Of a DNA stretch of 64,000 nucleotides, positions 1 through 11,436 are shown piece after piece; positions within the stretch are counted from its first letter, which is position 1; each line of letters starts with the position of its first letter. Both the position numbers and the translations under genes were made by a program. The DNA is taken from assembly GCA_022457155.1 (NCBI GenBank), contig JAJGOT010001039.1, positions 31,489 to 95,488 on the forward strand, in the 5' to 3' direction. The DNA is from Cladopsammia gracilis (Eukaryota; Cnidaria; Anthozoa; Scleractinia; Dendrophylliidae). The notes beneath the pieces are model-generated. The model did not search any database. It saw only the letters and a list, made by a program, of their open reading frames with translations, and was not told the origin of the DNA.

Positions 1-79
1 TCGTATGATGTATTCTATATTGTCAGGAAGCCTATAGTGCATAAGCCCCCGGCTTCTATATAGGCTTCCTTGTCACTAC

Positions 80-137
80 CACATTAAACATTTTGCTGTC
101 TATCGTCTTTTAAGTTATTATAAATTTCTAGTGTATT

Positions 138-212
<75 letters not shown>

Positions 213-262
213 CATATATATTTTTTTAATGTGGTTCATGGCAAAATAAATAAAATGAAATA
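80..262 (+). repeat. LINE-like 3' tail with (TTA)n microsatellite
   Basis: A long ATT/TTA microsatellite (about 140-205) is followed by a short AT-rich segment with 'gcaaaataaataaaatgaaat' type polyadenylation-like words. Non-LTR retrotransposon 3' ends often look like this, but no coding part is attached, so it is either a severely 5'-truncated copy or plain low-complexity DNA. Confidence 0.35.
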
Positions 263-269
263 AAAAAAA

Positions 270-1560
270 AAATAGCGAGAATCCGGCCTGAAGTGATTTT
301 TACGGCCTGCATTGAACGAGACAAAGTACGCCTAAAACGAGCCATTCTTCTCGGTCTTGTCTCGGCGATAATCTAGCCTGCATAACAGGCGTTATTGGGG
401 GCGCTCAAGCGGGTTTTGGGGCGCGAGCGCGTAGCGCGAGATCAAAGAGGTCTCGATTCTGTAGCTAGAAGAGAGTTTCTACACTAAATAGAGCAGCTTA
501 AATTAGTGGAAAGCTTTCTGCTTTGTAATACATGCAGAATTTGGGAAAGTATTCCCTCAATTTGATCATTTGCAATCTGATATTTCAACGAATTATGCTG
601 ATGAGGCCGTTTAATTTCCAATAACCAAGGGCCTGAGACATCTGCCGTTGGGATGTCTAGTCTGTTGGGAAAAAAGGACTAATGGTTTATTTGATAACAT
701 AACGCCCCTAAGAGTGAGAAGAGAGAATTTGAGGTGAGCAATTACATTGTACATGGAAAATTAATGAAACGTGATTTTCTTCTATCGTTCATTGTTCTTT
801 CAGTGATAAGATTTGCTGCTAAAGGCATAATCAATTTTGAATGACACAGGCTGGAAAACTTCAATTGTAATTAAATGAGAAATAGAACATGATCTTTATG
901 TCAACAATCACTTTGACCGAGGTCATGCCAAGGATGCTTATATTAGTATTTGTTTTACACAGGAAAAAATGAAGTGACATTTATTGAGATAACTTGTAAT
1001 GCATTTGTTAAAGATGTTATGGCTTACCTGTTATAAGCTTATTAGTATTTTGTGAAAGAAGGGGTACGTGACTCAGACAAAGTTTGCTGTCAGCTTAAAG
1101 GCTTTGTATGAGCGTGATCCCCCCCCCCCCCCCCCCCCCTCCGCCCGGGAGCGTGATGTGTTTTGGATATGAAAAATCGGTGAAATCAGCGGTAAACGTG
1201 ATTTGAACGTTTTGCGGGCTTCAAATACAATAAATACAAGGCAATGTTACATTAGGGAGTGAAAAACTGATTCACGAAATGTAAATTTTGACTTAAAATT
1301 CAACAAATTATGTGACGAGGCTGCATGGTGAAATCCAATCATCGGACTTACAATCTATTAGCCCTCAAGCGATAAGAAAACATTTCATGACTTGTGCCCA
1401 GAGGCAAAGAGAAAAGTATTTTTTTTTGTATTCTTATTATATGACTAAGATGTTTGCATCGCTAGCTTGAAAAGAGATGCGTAAATAGGTTCCAAATGAT
1501 CTGCATTATCCCAAATTAACTGCCGTGTACCCAAATTTTAACTTTATACTAATTAGCAGT
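270..1560. other. Gene-free stretch with hairpin and C-tract
   Basis: I see no supported gene here. A short perfect hairpin, GCCTG/CAGGC, lies at 376-390. A related hairpin with the same flanking word recurs near 6428-6445, so both are probably ends of one small repeat family. A run of about 21 C occurs at 1119-1139. Confidence 0.4.
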
Positions 1561-1566
1561 AGCTAA

Positions 1567-2600
1567 ACCCCCCCCGGGGGGGGGGGGGTTCTCCCATATA
1601 TAAGCTATACGGGTATGTGCCGCTGGATGGGGTCGGGTTTTTGACCTTCTAGGTCTGAAATGGGGTATACTTTTTCCGTTCAATTTCGAATTAAGTGTTT
1701 TGTCATTTTTTCGGTACATTTATCATCTGGAACCGTGCCTGTGGAAGTTTCACTCGATTCAATGAGCGTGTATGGATTTGACGCCTAATTCTGTCAATTT
1801 GTGTAAACAAACCCCTTTTTAACCCGTGAATATACGCGCATGCGTAATGAACGGGTTATCGGTAACGGCGACTGATATGCAAATGAGTCACTCGCTCACT
1901 CCTTCCATCAGCTGTAAACTTAGTGACATAATGCTTTGTTACGAATGCGTTTTGTAACAAGAACAGCGTGAATCCAGCGATAACAATAACTAAATTGGTG
2001 TCAACGAATATAAACAACAATAAGCTTAAAGATGTTTCGCATTTGGAGTCTTTAATGCAACGTTAAAATCGATCTAAAAGGAATTTTCAACTGAGACACG
2101 CGTTTTGATGGTTATCTACTTTTAAGTAATAAAATTTATCCCATTTTAAGTCAGTGGTCACGGTGGTCGAGTGGTGTAAAGCGAGGACTCACAGCCGAAA
2201 GGCCCAGGTTCGAATCTCGCTCGGGCCGTCGTTGTTGTTTTTATTTCTTTCTTCTTCGGACTGAACATTATGAAAGTGATGTACTGTATTTTCATTTTTT
2301 GCGTTTGTCAAAAATCCTTACGTTTAATTTTAAAAAATATATTGAACCGTGACAGAGTGAAAACATAGCTTTCCGCATTGCGTTTAAACGCGTTACGCAT
2401 TTCAAATTCACGGGTTGGCTCTAAGGAGTCTTTGATTTGTATAAAGAGCCTTTTACCAAATTTAACTGTTTGGACTGAGATGGGGTAGCGAAAATAGACA
2501 TTTTAGGTCTGAGATGGGGTAGAGGTTCTAAGGTTCCAGCGAAACACCCCCACCTAAAACATTGCGGAGTACCCCTTCCCCCCCCCCCCCCCCGCCCCTC
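1567..2600. repeat. Interspersed repeat bounded by C/G tracts, inverted ends
   Basis: The left end is a C7/G13 run followed by a 'gggtatgtgccgctgg' and 'ggtctgaaatggggta' block. The right end near 2490-2600 carries the matching 'ggtctgagatggggta' block in the same sense plus a C-tract that is inverted relative to the left G-tract. The region between includes a tRNA-like promoter. I recognise this wording as a dispersed family typical of coral DNA, but I cannot assign a superfamily. Confidence 0.45.
2155..2229 (+). repeat. tRNA-like SINE head (pol III A and B boxes)
   Basis: TGGTCGAGTGG at 2164-2174 fits the A box consensus TRGYNNARNNG exactly. GGTTCGAATCT at 2207-2217 fits the B box except for its last base. 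The spacing is tRNA-like. The acceptor-stem ends do not pair well over seven bases, and a T-rich tail follows, so this is better read as a tRNA-derived SINE head or tRNA pseudogene than a working tRNA. Confidence 0.55.
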
Positions 2601-2639
2601 CGGGCTAAACAACCGTATTTAGTTTCTTTAGTCTTCCTC

Positions 2640-3387
2640 CCAATTTTCATTTAATTATTAAAAATCTACCTGTATACATTTATTATTATGGGAATAAACT
2701 GTTACTGTACTGTTTATCAACACGCGTTCATACAAGCAAAGCAGAACAAAAGGTCCTGAAGATGACAACGCGAATTTCTTTTTGAGCAAAAATCCTGTCT
2801 TTGAGTCTATATTCTGAGGGATACGGATTATATATTGTAAAGTTTCGAGAGTATATAGGCTACAATTGGATAAATTAGAGAGCTGCTTACTTTCGAGTAT
2901 TCGTCCAACGGGTATAAACTTTTCTATTACTACCTGCGGCCGCATAAACAGCATTAATAATAAAACGCATCCTTTCAGTAGAGCCGCAATGGACAGATTA
3001 TCATTTCTTTTCACTATCATTTAAACCTGCCTTTTTTTGGCCATGGACCACTTTACCGCTTGGTTCTATATGCTTCGTTTCTAACGGCTAAGTAGCCTGT
3101 GTGGCAAGCGTTCGAAGGGGAAGGGGCAGAATTGAGGCGCGCGAGAACGAGAAGGGCGCGCGAGGAAGGGGGTCCATTTGCGGGTGTAGATTCGTCTAAA
3201 ACTATTTGTGCTCCTTATAGCCAAGGAAATAGTGTCTTTTGGTTCTAATGCGGGTAGTCAGTGTGTAGCGATGAGTTTAACAGCTATATTGTATCTTTTA
3301 GTCGCATGATAACATGTGCGTCAGATTACGAATTTTGGTAGTGAGTTGTATACTTATCTTTCTAATTTAACACAAAAATAATGCCTT
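2640..3387. other. No gene seen
   Basis: This stretch has mixed composition with a GC-rich patch at 3110-3180. Short open frames here (for example 2658-3020 minus) lack recognisable motifs. Confidence 0.3.
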
Positions 3388-3766
3388 ATGTTAACTGAAG
3401 TTCCTGATGTTGTTTGTATGGGAGAGTTAACTTTCAATTTATTAGAGTATAGTGAAAGTTATTATGGAAATGTACATTATTTAAATGGCAGTATAATAGA
3501 AGAGAGTTGTTTAACTTTGTTTGAGGCTTTAGAATCATTATTACGTGATAATTATAATTCATTTATTTTGACAATAATAATTTATATAAGGGATGGTGTA
3601 TTCAAAGTGTTTGATTCACATAGTAGAGATCAGAATGAATGAATGAATGAATGAATGAATGAATGATCCATGTGGGATGTGTGTATTGACTGAAGTTAGT
3701 TCTCTTGAAGAGTTCGAAGAGTTTGATGTAAAAGGAGTGAAGATATCCTTAACAGCCCAATCATAG
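3388..3766 (+). pseudogene. Fragment of C76/OTU-like protease domain protein, frameshifted by (GAAT)n
   Basis: An 84-residue frame runs to a Cys-protease-type motif 'VFDSHSRD' (3598-3633), the kind found in tegument-type C76/OTU-like peptidase domains carried by some large transposons. It then hits a stop inside a (GAAT)n microsatellite. After the microsatellite, in the +1 frame, 'DPCGMCVLTEV' and 'FEEF' (3665-3763) continue what this domain normally shows (D-G-T-S-V-L-type strand). The microsatellite therefore splits one domain. No flanking exons were identified, so it is probably a dead transposon-derived fragment. Family assignment is from memory of motif wording, not a search. Confidence 0.45.
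3633..3666. repeat. (GAAT)n microsatellite inside coding sequence
   Basis: About 8.5 tandem GAAT units. Any frame through (GAAT)n meets TGA within 12 bases, so its growth necessarily terminated the protease-like frame. Confidence 0.85.
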
Positions 3767-3933
3767 TACTCGCAGAGTTCTTGTTCCTCTCAAAGCATAC
3801 TTAGTACCAGCTGTTATTATCCCATACCACTCCTGCCCTTTTTTTTTCTCAAAAACTGTTATAAATGTTAGTATGTTAATATGTTGGTTTTCCTCAGGAA
3901 TTTGACGAGTCAAAGTCATCACATGCCCAAACA

Positions 3934-4830
3934 ATGAACTCCACGGAGGCCACACCTGATAGCAGCACCACTACCAGTGCATCATCTGGTGTAAACAGAG
4001 ATGCTATCATTATAACGTCCATCCTGATTTTCGTCTTTGGGTTGACTGGAAATGGGTTAATTGTCTACGGATATCTCCGTTTCCGCCAGCTTCGAACACT
4101 CACGAATTACTTCGTTCTCAATCTAGCCATAGCTGATCTACTCTTAATTGTGGGTCTCGCTTCTTGGATCATCAGAGATCTTCTTGGCAATCCAAGTGAT
4201 AGAGTTCTGGCAGCGTTTATGGTGAACATTGATCTCCTGTGTTCCTCGGCATCGATGCTTAACATGACGGCTGTGAGCGTTGATAGGTACTGGGCAGTGA
4301 CTCGCCCCTTCAGATACGAACAGCTCATCACGAGATCACGTGCTATAAAAGCTACTGTTTTTATTTGGGCATATTCCTTGATAATGTTCGTAATCGGAGT
4401 GTCTAGTTTTTTCGTGGATAAACAGGACTTCTCCGACAAAATATTCATGACAACTCTGACTATGATCACCTTTGTGATCCCGGCATTCATTTTGATCTTC
4501 GTTCATGTGAGTATCTTCAGAGTTTCTTGGCTTACCAAGAAAAAGTCACTTCGCATCCGTGAGCCGTCAAGTGGACGGAGTAAAGAGATTGCTAAGAGAA
4601 TCAAGCTTTGCTTGAACACACTAATTATCTTAGTTCCCATGGTAACGGCTTGGGGCATTTTCTACGCTATAACAGTCCTGGAGGTCTACTGTCTGACTTG
4701 CTACAATAATACTCCTGCAGCATTTTCCGTCTCAGTTGGACTTTTGCCTCATGTTGCCGCTGCGATTGATCCAATAGTTTACATCCTTGTTACTAGAGAT
4801 TTGCGCCTGAAACTCTGCGGGTGTTGTTGA
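3934..4830 (+). CDS. Class A (amine-type) G-protein-coupled receptor, single coding exon
   Basis: The product is 298 aa with seven hydrophobic segments. Class A landmarks are GN at 39-40 (N1.50), LAIAD with D68 (D2.50), D100 eighteen residues before R118 (the D3.32 position that binds the amine in aminergic receptors), DRYWAVTRP at 117-125, and DPIVY at 279-283 in TM7. The tail ends LCGCC, a likely palmitoylation site. Oddities: position 3.25 is Ala93 and the short second extracellular loop has no Cys, so the usual disulfide is absent. TM6 keeps W240, but the expected Pro two residues later is Ile242. The N-terminus is Ser/Thr-rich with an NST glycosylation site. A 3' splice-like site (polypyrimidine then CAG at 3895-3897) suggests a 5'UTR intron. 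It is probably a lineage-expanded orphan receptor; the ligand is unknown. Confidence 0.9.
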   Translation: MNSTEATPDSSTTTSASSGVNRDAIIITSILIFVFGLTGNGLIVYGYLRFRQLRTLTNYFVLNLAIADLLLIVGLASWIIRDLLGNPSDRVLAAFMVNIDLLCSSASMLNMTAVSVDRYWAVTRPFRYEQLITRSRAIKATVFIWAYSLIMFVIGVSSFFVDKQDFSDKIFMTTLTMITFVIPAFILIFVHVSIFRVSWLTKKKSLRIREPSSGRSKEIAKRIKLCLNTLIILVPMVTAWGIFYAITVLEVYCLTCYNNTPAAFSVSVGLLPHVAAAIDPIVYILVTRDLRLKLCGCC

Positions 4831-6540
4831 GGTCGTAAAACAGAATACAAGAAGGGTGCGAAAAGATTGTGCGATTTTTTTTTTTTTTTTTTTACTGAAA
4901 TCCAAAAACGGATCATGTATCTGTTGAATCCACACTTCGGTGAGATTTTTCAGATCAAATCTAAATCCGAGCGTTTCGAAAAAAGTTAATCTGACAAGCG
5001 GTCTTTTGTGCAACTTTACTCGTTCTGAACGCTGTTTTGTTTCTTTCACGATTCCATATCATGGACAATTTTGAAAATTATTTGTTGACTGATAAACACA
5101 AGCGAATCAAAATAGGTTTACTTGCATACCAACTGTTTTTTATTTGATTTTTTGGTTTTTACGTTAAATGGTCCGTTTTAGAATATTCGATTTTTTTTTG
5201 GTCATATCCATACAATCTGAGATCACAAATCCAATTTCGGATTCTCCCAAAAAAAAAAACGCTGCCTTAGTCTCATGCGGCTCACAACAAGCCTACGACA
5301 GGATTTCTTTGGTGTAAATCAAACCTACAACTTGCAAAAGGTTGTCACGTACGACACGTCGAAGAACTGACTGCACGCTGCACGATACACCATTTTATCG
5401 CACTGTCGCGAGGTAAGCGGGGTGTTCCAAATAAAGTCGCATTCAACAGCAGTAAACAAACGCCCTTCCATCTATATCGGCCATTAGATATATCAGAGAT
5501 AAACGGATTATTACATTATATATTTCAGATGCTTTGTTAAAAAAAAAACAGATTTCGCGATTCTTGTAAATAACTGGATAATCCATTCTTTGAAATAATT
5601 CACCAAATGAAATCCTATTCCGGATTAATTGAATTCGATTTTACTAAAAGTTGAAACGGATTATTGCTCCATAGCCAGTGGTGCGAAGACAAACAGAGAC
5701 AAACGGGTGTAGATATAATAACCTAAAGGTGCTTTACATTTAGAAAATCCAACAGTCGATTATCTTCGACCCAAAAATAAAAAAAAAATAAAAAAATAGA
5801 TTTTACTTAATAAATTCAAGCGGATTGTGTATCTATACTTAGAACGAATCCATCAATTCAAATCTAAACTCTATAACCTGCTGTGCCAAAATATCGAGAT
5901 GCAATTAGGAATTAGTTTTCAGAATATAGAGGTGTCCTATTTGGAGGAAAACCAAATATAGCTTCAAGTTGAATCCAAAAAAGAAAGATTTGACAAGTCA
6001 GATCAATTGGATCCAAAACTAAAAGGTCACAAATACATAAATACAATTACAATTCCCGTTTTAAATCCAGTAGATTAGAAGAAAAAGATGTGCTGTTATG
6101 ATAATACAAACAAACAAACAAACAATCAAGAAAACAATGTGAATTATTGAGTCAACGAGTTTAGATTCAGATTATGAGTCCATAGGTTACAACCTTAATC
6201 TGGATTCTGTTGTCTTGAAAAAAAAATGTGGCTGTTTAAAACACTCCATCTATTCTGCTTCACAAAGCAGACTGAATTAATTCAAATTCGCTTTGTTACT
6301 ATTACCCCAACGGGTTAACTTTTTACTGTCTGTCTATGCAGTACTAGATGTTGACAAACAAGTGAGTGATTTAAAGCTTCGCTTTTTACACAAATAATCC
6401 ATTCGATCCAGGATGCCAAATTTGCTGTAGCCTGCAAAGCAGGCTTATTTGGGGTCCCAGCCCCCGACGTTGTGCAAAACCAAAATGGCGACAAAACACT
6501 ACTAAATTCAGCACTCGCTTACCAAAAAACAAACGCCCGC
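4831..6540. other. Gene-free AT-rich stretch downstream of the GPCR
   Basis: Contains an 18-base poly-T (about 4877-4892), a late AATAAA (5430-5435) that may or may not serve the GPCR, and a (CAAA)n run near 6108-6126. Many weak 'aatccgattt'-like words recur, suggesting an old degenerate repeat. No coding signal. Confidence 0.35.
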
Positions 6541-6599
6541 ACTACAGGCTTAATTTGCTATCCCTTGAGGTTTTATTTGATAAACGCCTAAAACATCAA

Positions 6600-7165
6600 C
6601 ATGAGCATTGAAAGCTGAGCCTAAGCTCTAAAAGCTCTTTAAACTATGCATAGACCGTCATCAGTCCGTAATAAAACTTTGGGCAAGTGTCGGCAAAATA
6701 GGACTTCGAAGTTGCTGCTATGAGAAAGCAAATTTACTGACTCATGATTTAATATTTGCTACTGAATGTTAGAAAAAAATTCCCTTTAATGTACTCTATG
6801 TTTTAGTTCATTGTATGTTCCGCCATGGATTTAGTATTGTAAGCTGGGGTTCGATTCCAGGTTAAGATTGCTTTTGTTACCTGTTTATTTAAATAAATGA
6901 ATACATTGAAGTCTGAGCCGAAGCTCCAAAAGCTCCTTTAACTGTGTTTACGCTATCGGTTCATGGACCAGTTTTGGGCAGTTTTAACATAGAACGTGCT
7001 GCTATTAGAAAATACATTTAAAACAGTTAGAAATATTTGGTATGTGTTAATAAAAACGTTACTATATTGTATTAGTTTAGTTCGTTGTATGTTTTTCCCT
7101 CGTTCCAAGTTGTGAGCATTATTTCCTGTAATTGGTAGGTTTATGTTTATTTAAATAAAGGAGTT
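6600..7165 (+). repeat. Two diverged direct repeats of about 290 bp
   Basis: Copy 1 (about 6612-6900) and copy 2 (about 6903-7165) share in order 'gaaagctgagcctaagctc', 'aaaagctc', a 'ttttgggca' block, 'gctgctat', 'tgtatgtt' and a terminal 'tttatttaaataaa'. They are clearly diverged, so the duplication is old. Function unknown. Confidence 0.55.
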
Positions 7166-7429
7166 TATAGGCATTCTGTTACTACTGTACATTGTGTTTT
7201 GTACAAGTGTCATGTTTAAAAAGGGTTTTTAATGATACATCAAATGTTCACTCTCATACTGTTTGCGAAACTCTAAATTAAACATGCATATTCCCAGACC
7301 AAAATTAGAAGCAACTAAATGTAGTCTTCACTACAGAGGGTCCGTCCTCTGAAACAAAATCCCTGCAGAAGCAAGAGATCATGCTAGTCTGAATGCTTTT
7401 AAGACTATCCTGTCAAATAAAATACCTTT

Positions 7430-7690
7430 TAGTAAACTGATGTAATAGGTAGAGTTATAATAAGATTGAATTTATTAATAAGGTTAGATTTAGGTTTATG
7501 GTAATTAGTTATGTTTAGATAAATAGTTTTTATTGGATAGTTGTGATTATAATGTATAAGATTTTTTTATTGTTATTGTATGTAGTAGCCCACGGCTCAC
7601 TGGAAGACCATTTTTGTAATGAATGTGATCCCGTGTCAGTTTAAATAAAAGATGATGATCATGATGATGACGATGATGGTGATGATGTGA
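7430..7690 (+). repeat. LINE-like 3' end with GAT microsatellite
   Basis: AT-rich sequence ends in 'gtcagtttaaataaaag' followed by imperfect (GAT)n (about 7640-7690). That is the usual look of a CR1/L2-type LINE 3' terminus. No RT reading frame is attached. Confidence 0.4.
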
Positions 7691-8411
7691 ATCTCCTACG
7701 ACTGATCCCGTGATATGACCAGTGACTTTCCGAATACCGGTCGAATTATGCTGAGCCAAGACATAACACATAATTTGGAGCTTTGACCCGCATCAAAGTT
7801 ACAGGTTTTTATGCTTGCCTAATAATTATCCTTATTTGCGATTGACAGTTAACCAAATTATTTGACATCGCCAGAAATTTCTAATCGACATGCGTAGTTG
7901 AAGCCTCTGTTTTGATCTCATTACAAAAAAAATACAGGGAAATAATTTTCAAAGTTACGACGATTGAAATTTGTTAGAATTCCGAAGCTGCCCCGTATCT
8001 AGTATTGATCAGACCTTTGCAATGTTTGGTTGGAAGCTTCGCTCGGCATAAAACCTTTCAATTTCGCGGCGGTTTTTAGAATTTATTTTACAAAGCTACA
8101 TTTTGCGACTCCATTACTCTCACTAACTCACTAAGTGAGCGGCGGTATGCTCAAAATCAATGGTCTGTTACACCAGTATAACGGGGGGTGACAACTCTAA
8201 CAAACGCTGTTTGAGCAATACTGAGTGTAACTTAAAGTTGTCCCGAAAATTTGGAATAACTTCTCGATTTTTTTCGGAGACATTCTCGCAAACATTTCAC
8301 ACTTCCCGAAATTTTGACAACATTAGCTTATGTTTTGTCTCCCCATTCCCGGCAAAATCTTCAGACTTTTCAGACTTTTCGACACCACAGGAAGTTCATA
8401 ACACAAACATG

Positions 8412-8515
8412 ACCTTACTCTTCTCAATCCTTACTCTTCCCAACCCTTACTCTTCCCAATCCTTATTCTTCCCAATCCTTACTCTTCCCAATCCTCACCC
8501 CTACTCTTACTTATC
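8412..8515 (+). repeat. 16-bp minisatellite, about 6 units
   Basis: The unit 'cccaatccttactctt' repeats with a few substitutions. It sits inside a spurious open frame (8160-8540) that I do not annotate as a gene. Confidence 0.85.
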
Positions 8516-8702
8516 CTTGATATGTAATAACCTAATGTAACTCGTAACAAACCTATGAGAAGACTAATATGATAATACTGTAACACAAATAACACCTGAC
8601 AACTGTTGATTTAGCTAGCAATGTCCAAGCTCAATTGTAATGCCTCTAACCCAGGAGACTCGCCCGACGAGAGCATGCCACTTCAAAAAGTTAACTACCT
8701 CT

Positions 8703-8973
8703 GTCGCTCCCTCCTGGTCAGGAACCCCGTTTATATCCACCTAGGTCATACAGTCTCGGCTTGATTCCCTTAACCTAATTCCGAAACTCTACCTAGTAAC
8801 TTGCTTGTTTCGGAAACCCTTCACCGGATATCATGGTCTTTCTCTTACGACCCACCATCTAAATAAAAGAAAGGCTTAAAAAGGGACGTCACCTATTGTC
8901 CAACCGATCGATAAGATGTATGGAAAACAAACACGTCTAATGGTATCGGGGTTCCTGACCAGGAGGGAGCGAC
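8703..8973. repeat. 27-bp perfect inverted repeat pair
   Basis: The 27 bases at 8703-8729 are the exact reverse complement of 8947-8973, spaced by 217 bp. No direct duplication flanks the pair, so a MITE is possible but unproven. A second inverted word pair ('agtctcgg' side near 8750, 'ccgagaca' near 9018) lies in non-nested order, so the segment may be rearranged. Confidence 0.6.
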
Positions 8974-8979
8974 TTCAAC

Positions 8980-9412
8980 ACGTCTGAAATCAGAACGTCT
9001 GGTGGCTACCGAGACATACGGTATACCAACAGGAGTCACTCACCCTGAACAGGAGCTATAAAAAATATAGCCGAAGAAAAACGGCGGGGAAAATAAAATA
9101 AAGTCTACGAGGCTACGACAACAATTATGCCAGGGATGGTTATTAAATAAAGCATTCTGAAGAGTAAATTATTCATCCAGCCATCCTGTTACATTCTGTG
9201 TTCGTATCTCGCCTCACAACTTCGGTTGCTCCAAATAAATTTGCCAAGCCGGCGAGCCTCACGGGCACACAACAATGGAAGAAATCACGCAGAAAAGCCT
9301 CCCACGCGATAACAGACCAAAAAATTCGCCACGCAGGCAATTATCAGTACAAATTCACCGCGCAGGCGAGCCACACAGGCAATATCAATTCAATCCCGCC
9401 ACACCATACCAT
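8980..9412. repeat. Degenerate tandem sequence
   Basis: Words such as 'cgcaggc', 'caggcgagcc' and 'cacgcaggcaatta' recur loosely between about 9240 and 9400. Overlapping open frames here are products of this low complexity. No gene is supported. Confidence 0.3.
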
Positions 9413-9645
9413 GCACGATTTAGGGACCAAAATTTTGAGGACTTTTCGTGTAACAGTGTTACGTGTTACACAAAATGAACATCTAAAACAGACTTAAAAC
9501 AGTCTGCTGTCCACAATAGAAAGTGGTTGTGTGGGTGAGGGTGCGCCGGAATGTGCGTTCCGTGGCTGCAAATGAAACACATACAAGCGCACATATGTTA
9601 TACGATTCACGATGCAATTTGCCCTAGAACATGTTACTGTGTGTT

Positions 9646-10390
9646 ACAGCGTGTAACAGTGTTTATAATACACGGTGTTACACACGTGTAATACGGTGTT
9701 ACAGAGTGTTACGCGGTCTTACACAGTGTTACTGGGTGTTACACAGTGTCAAACGGTATTACACAGTGTTACAGGATGTTCCACAGTGTTACACAGTGTT
9801 ACACGGTGTTACACAGTGTTACACGATGTTACACAGTGTTACACGGTGTTACACGATGTTACACAGTGTTACACGGTGTTACACGATGTTACACAGTGTT
9901 ACAGGATGTTACACGGTGTTACACAGTGTTACCGGGTGTTACACGGTGTTACACAGTGTTACAGGGTGTTACACGGTGTTACACGGTGTTACACGGTGTT
10001 ACAGGGTGTTACACGGTGTTACACAGTGTTACACAGTGTTACACAGTGTTACACAGTGTTACAGAGTGTTACACAGTGTTACACGATGTTACACAGTATG
10101 TTACACGATGTTACACGGTGTTACACAGTGTTACAGGGTGTTACACGGTGTTACACAGTGTTACAGGGTGTTACACGGTGTTACACAGTGTTACAGGGTG
10201 TTACACGATGTTACACAGTGTTACAAGGTGTTACACGGTGTCATACAGTGCTACACAGTGTTACACGGTGTTACACAGTGTTACACAGTGTTACAGGGTG
10301 TTACACAGTGCTTTGTGCTACACAGTGTTACAGGGTGTTACACAGTGTTACAGGGTGTTACAAAGTGTTACTAGTGTTACAGTGTTACAT
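9646..10390 (+). repeat. 10-bp minisatellite, left arm (about 74 units)
   Basis: The unit is GTGTTACAC plus one base, with variants CACAG, CACGG, CACGA and CAGGG. Locally a 30-bp higher-order unit is visible (9820-9900). Each unit is itself nearly palindromic (GTGT-T-ACAC). All three forward frames stay open because the unit lacks stops; these frames are not genes. Confidence 0.95.
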
Positions 10391-10642
10391 GTTACTTTAA
10401 AATGCAAAGCTTATTAGACAGCAAATTCGTTCGATTTCTTTTAATAATATATGCTCGATATTTCGGTTAGACAAAACTAACCTTTATCGGGGGCTAGGAA
10501 AGCTAAGTGAAGATGGAAACAAACGGTTATAATATTTAAAAAGGGCTAAGATAAAATGCTGACACACGATAGGCTAATAAACATGTAACGGTTGAAAAAT
10601 AGAAACGGCTAGTACTGAAAATAACAATAAATATGTGGAAGA

Positions 10643-11398
10643 TTAAATTTCGTCGCGTCTGTTCATCCCATTAGGTTCAAGTGTATTTGGCTATGTTGAT
10701 TAAATATGATTCTCTCGCTTTACGGATCATGTCTCTTTTAGAACTAATGAGTTCTAATTGGATGATTTGGAGGACAGTAATGGAGTGTCCGGTCAGAGTA
10801 AAATGATCTGACACGGCAGTAGGTTGATCCTGATGTTCTTTCTTCAAGGCTTTCTCAACTGCACGTCTGTGTTCCCCAAATCGGTCGCTCACTTGTCGTT
10901 TTGTCTCACCGATGTATTGTGTATGGCATTTGGCGCATTGGATCATATAGATGACGTTAGTGCAGGGGCGTAGCTACCTGTACGCATGTACGCACGTGCG
11001 TACCTGAAAAAGTCGAAAAAAAGAAAGATTTGGGACTTTAGGGTTTGTGGGGGTGGGGGGAGAGAAGGTAGGGGGTGTTTGAAATTAGTGATTGTGCGTA
11101 CCTCTGAAAAAGTCTTGACTACGCCCCTGTATGTAGTGGATGTACAGCAGATGCGATGTATTGTGATGATGCGTATTTGTCGTTTTTCACCTGTATAAAA
11201 CGTGGTTCCTTCTTCGATAAAAGGACATGTTTTACACCGATTTCTGTTACAACGGAAAATTCCATGTGTTTGAGGGGGTAGTCTGCGATGTACAGCTCTG
11301 ACAAGAATGTCACGCAAGTTCTTGGATCAGCGGTAGGAAATCAAAGGAGGGAAAGGGAATGCTTCTTTGCATCTTTTAGAAGAATGAAGGATGTTGTA
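10643..11398 (-). pseudogene. Penelope-like element protein, C-terminal RT linker and GIY-YIG endonuclease, broken
   Basis: Read on the minus strand: 'SKNLRDILVRA', then a Cys-rich linker 'CNRNRCKTCPF' (about 11240-11260), then 'HRICCTST', then (after an inserted element) 'TNVIYMIQCAKCHTQYIGET', the GIY-YIG core, with R and E/H residues of the fold downstream and 'RESYLI' near the end. The natural C-terminus 'EPNGMNRRDEI' followed by TAA (10643-10645) is reached only after a one-base shift near 10680. Lesions: an in-frame TGA just before SKNLRD, the 167-bp insertion between GIY and the upstream linker, and the C-terminal shift. The reverse transcriptase body is missing. In PLEs the endonuclease nicks target DNA for primed reverse transcription; this copy is dead. 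Confidence 0.8.
10963..11129. mobile_element. 167-bp hAT-like MITE inserted in the PLE reading frame
   Basis: Terminal inverted repeats CAGGGGCGTAG / CTACGCCCCTG (11 bp perfect) begin with CAGGG, as hAT elements do. Removing the segment rejoins the PLE frame around 'CTSTNVIY', which fixes the insertion precisely. The 8-bp target duplication expected for hAT is only partly visible (CACTA shared on the PLE sense strand), so it has decayed or the ends were altered. Confidence 0.7.
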
Positions 11399-11436
11399 AC
11401 TGTTTGTTTCCATCTTCACTTAGCTTTCCTAGCCCC

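Noticed and set aside
6848..6858. Perfect pol III B box GGTTCGATTCC
   Set aside because: No A box at the right distance and no tRNA fold; it lies in one of two diverged repeats, the other of which lacks it.
7547..7771. His-rich minus ORF
   Set aside because: Created by an antisense GAT microsatellite at a LINE-like 3' end.
9631..10417. Three overlapping 220-250 codon ORFs (and minus-strand equivalents at 11925-12466)
   Set aside because: The stop-free 10-bp unit reads through in every frame; the peptides are pure repeats.
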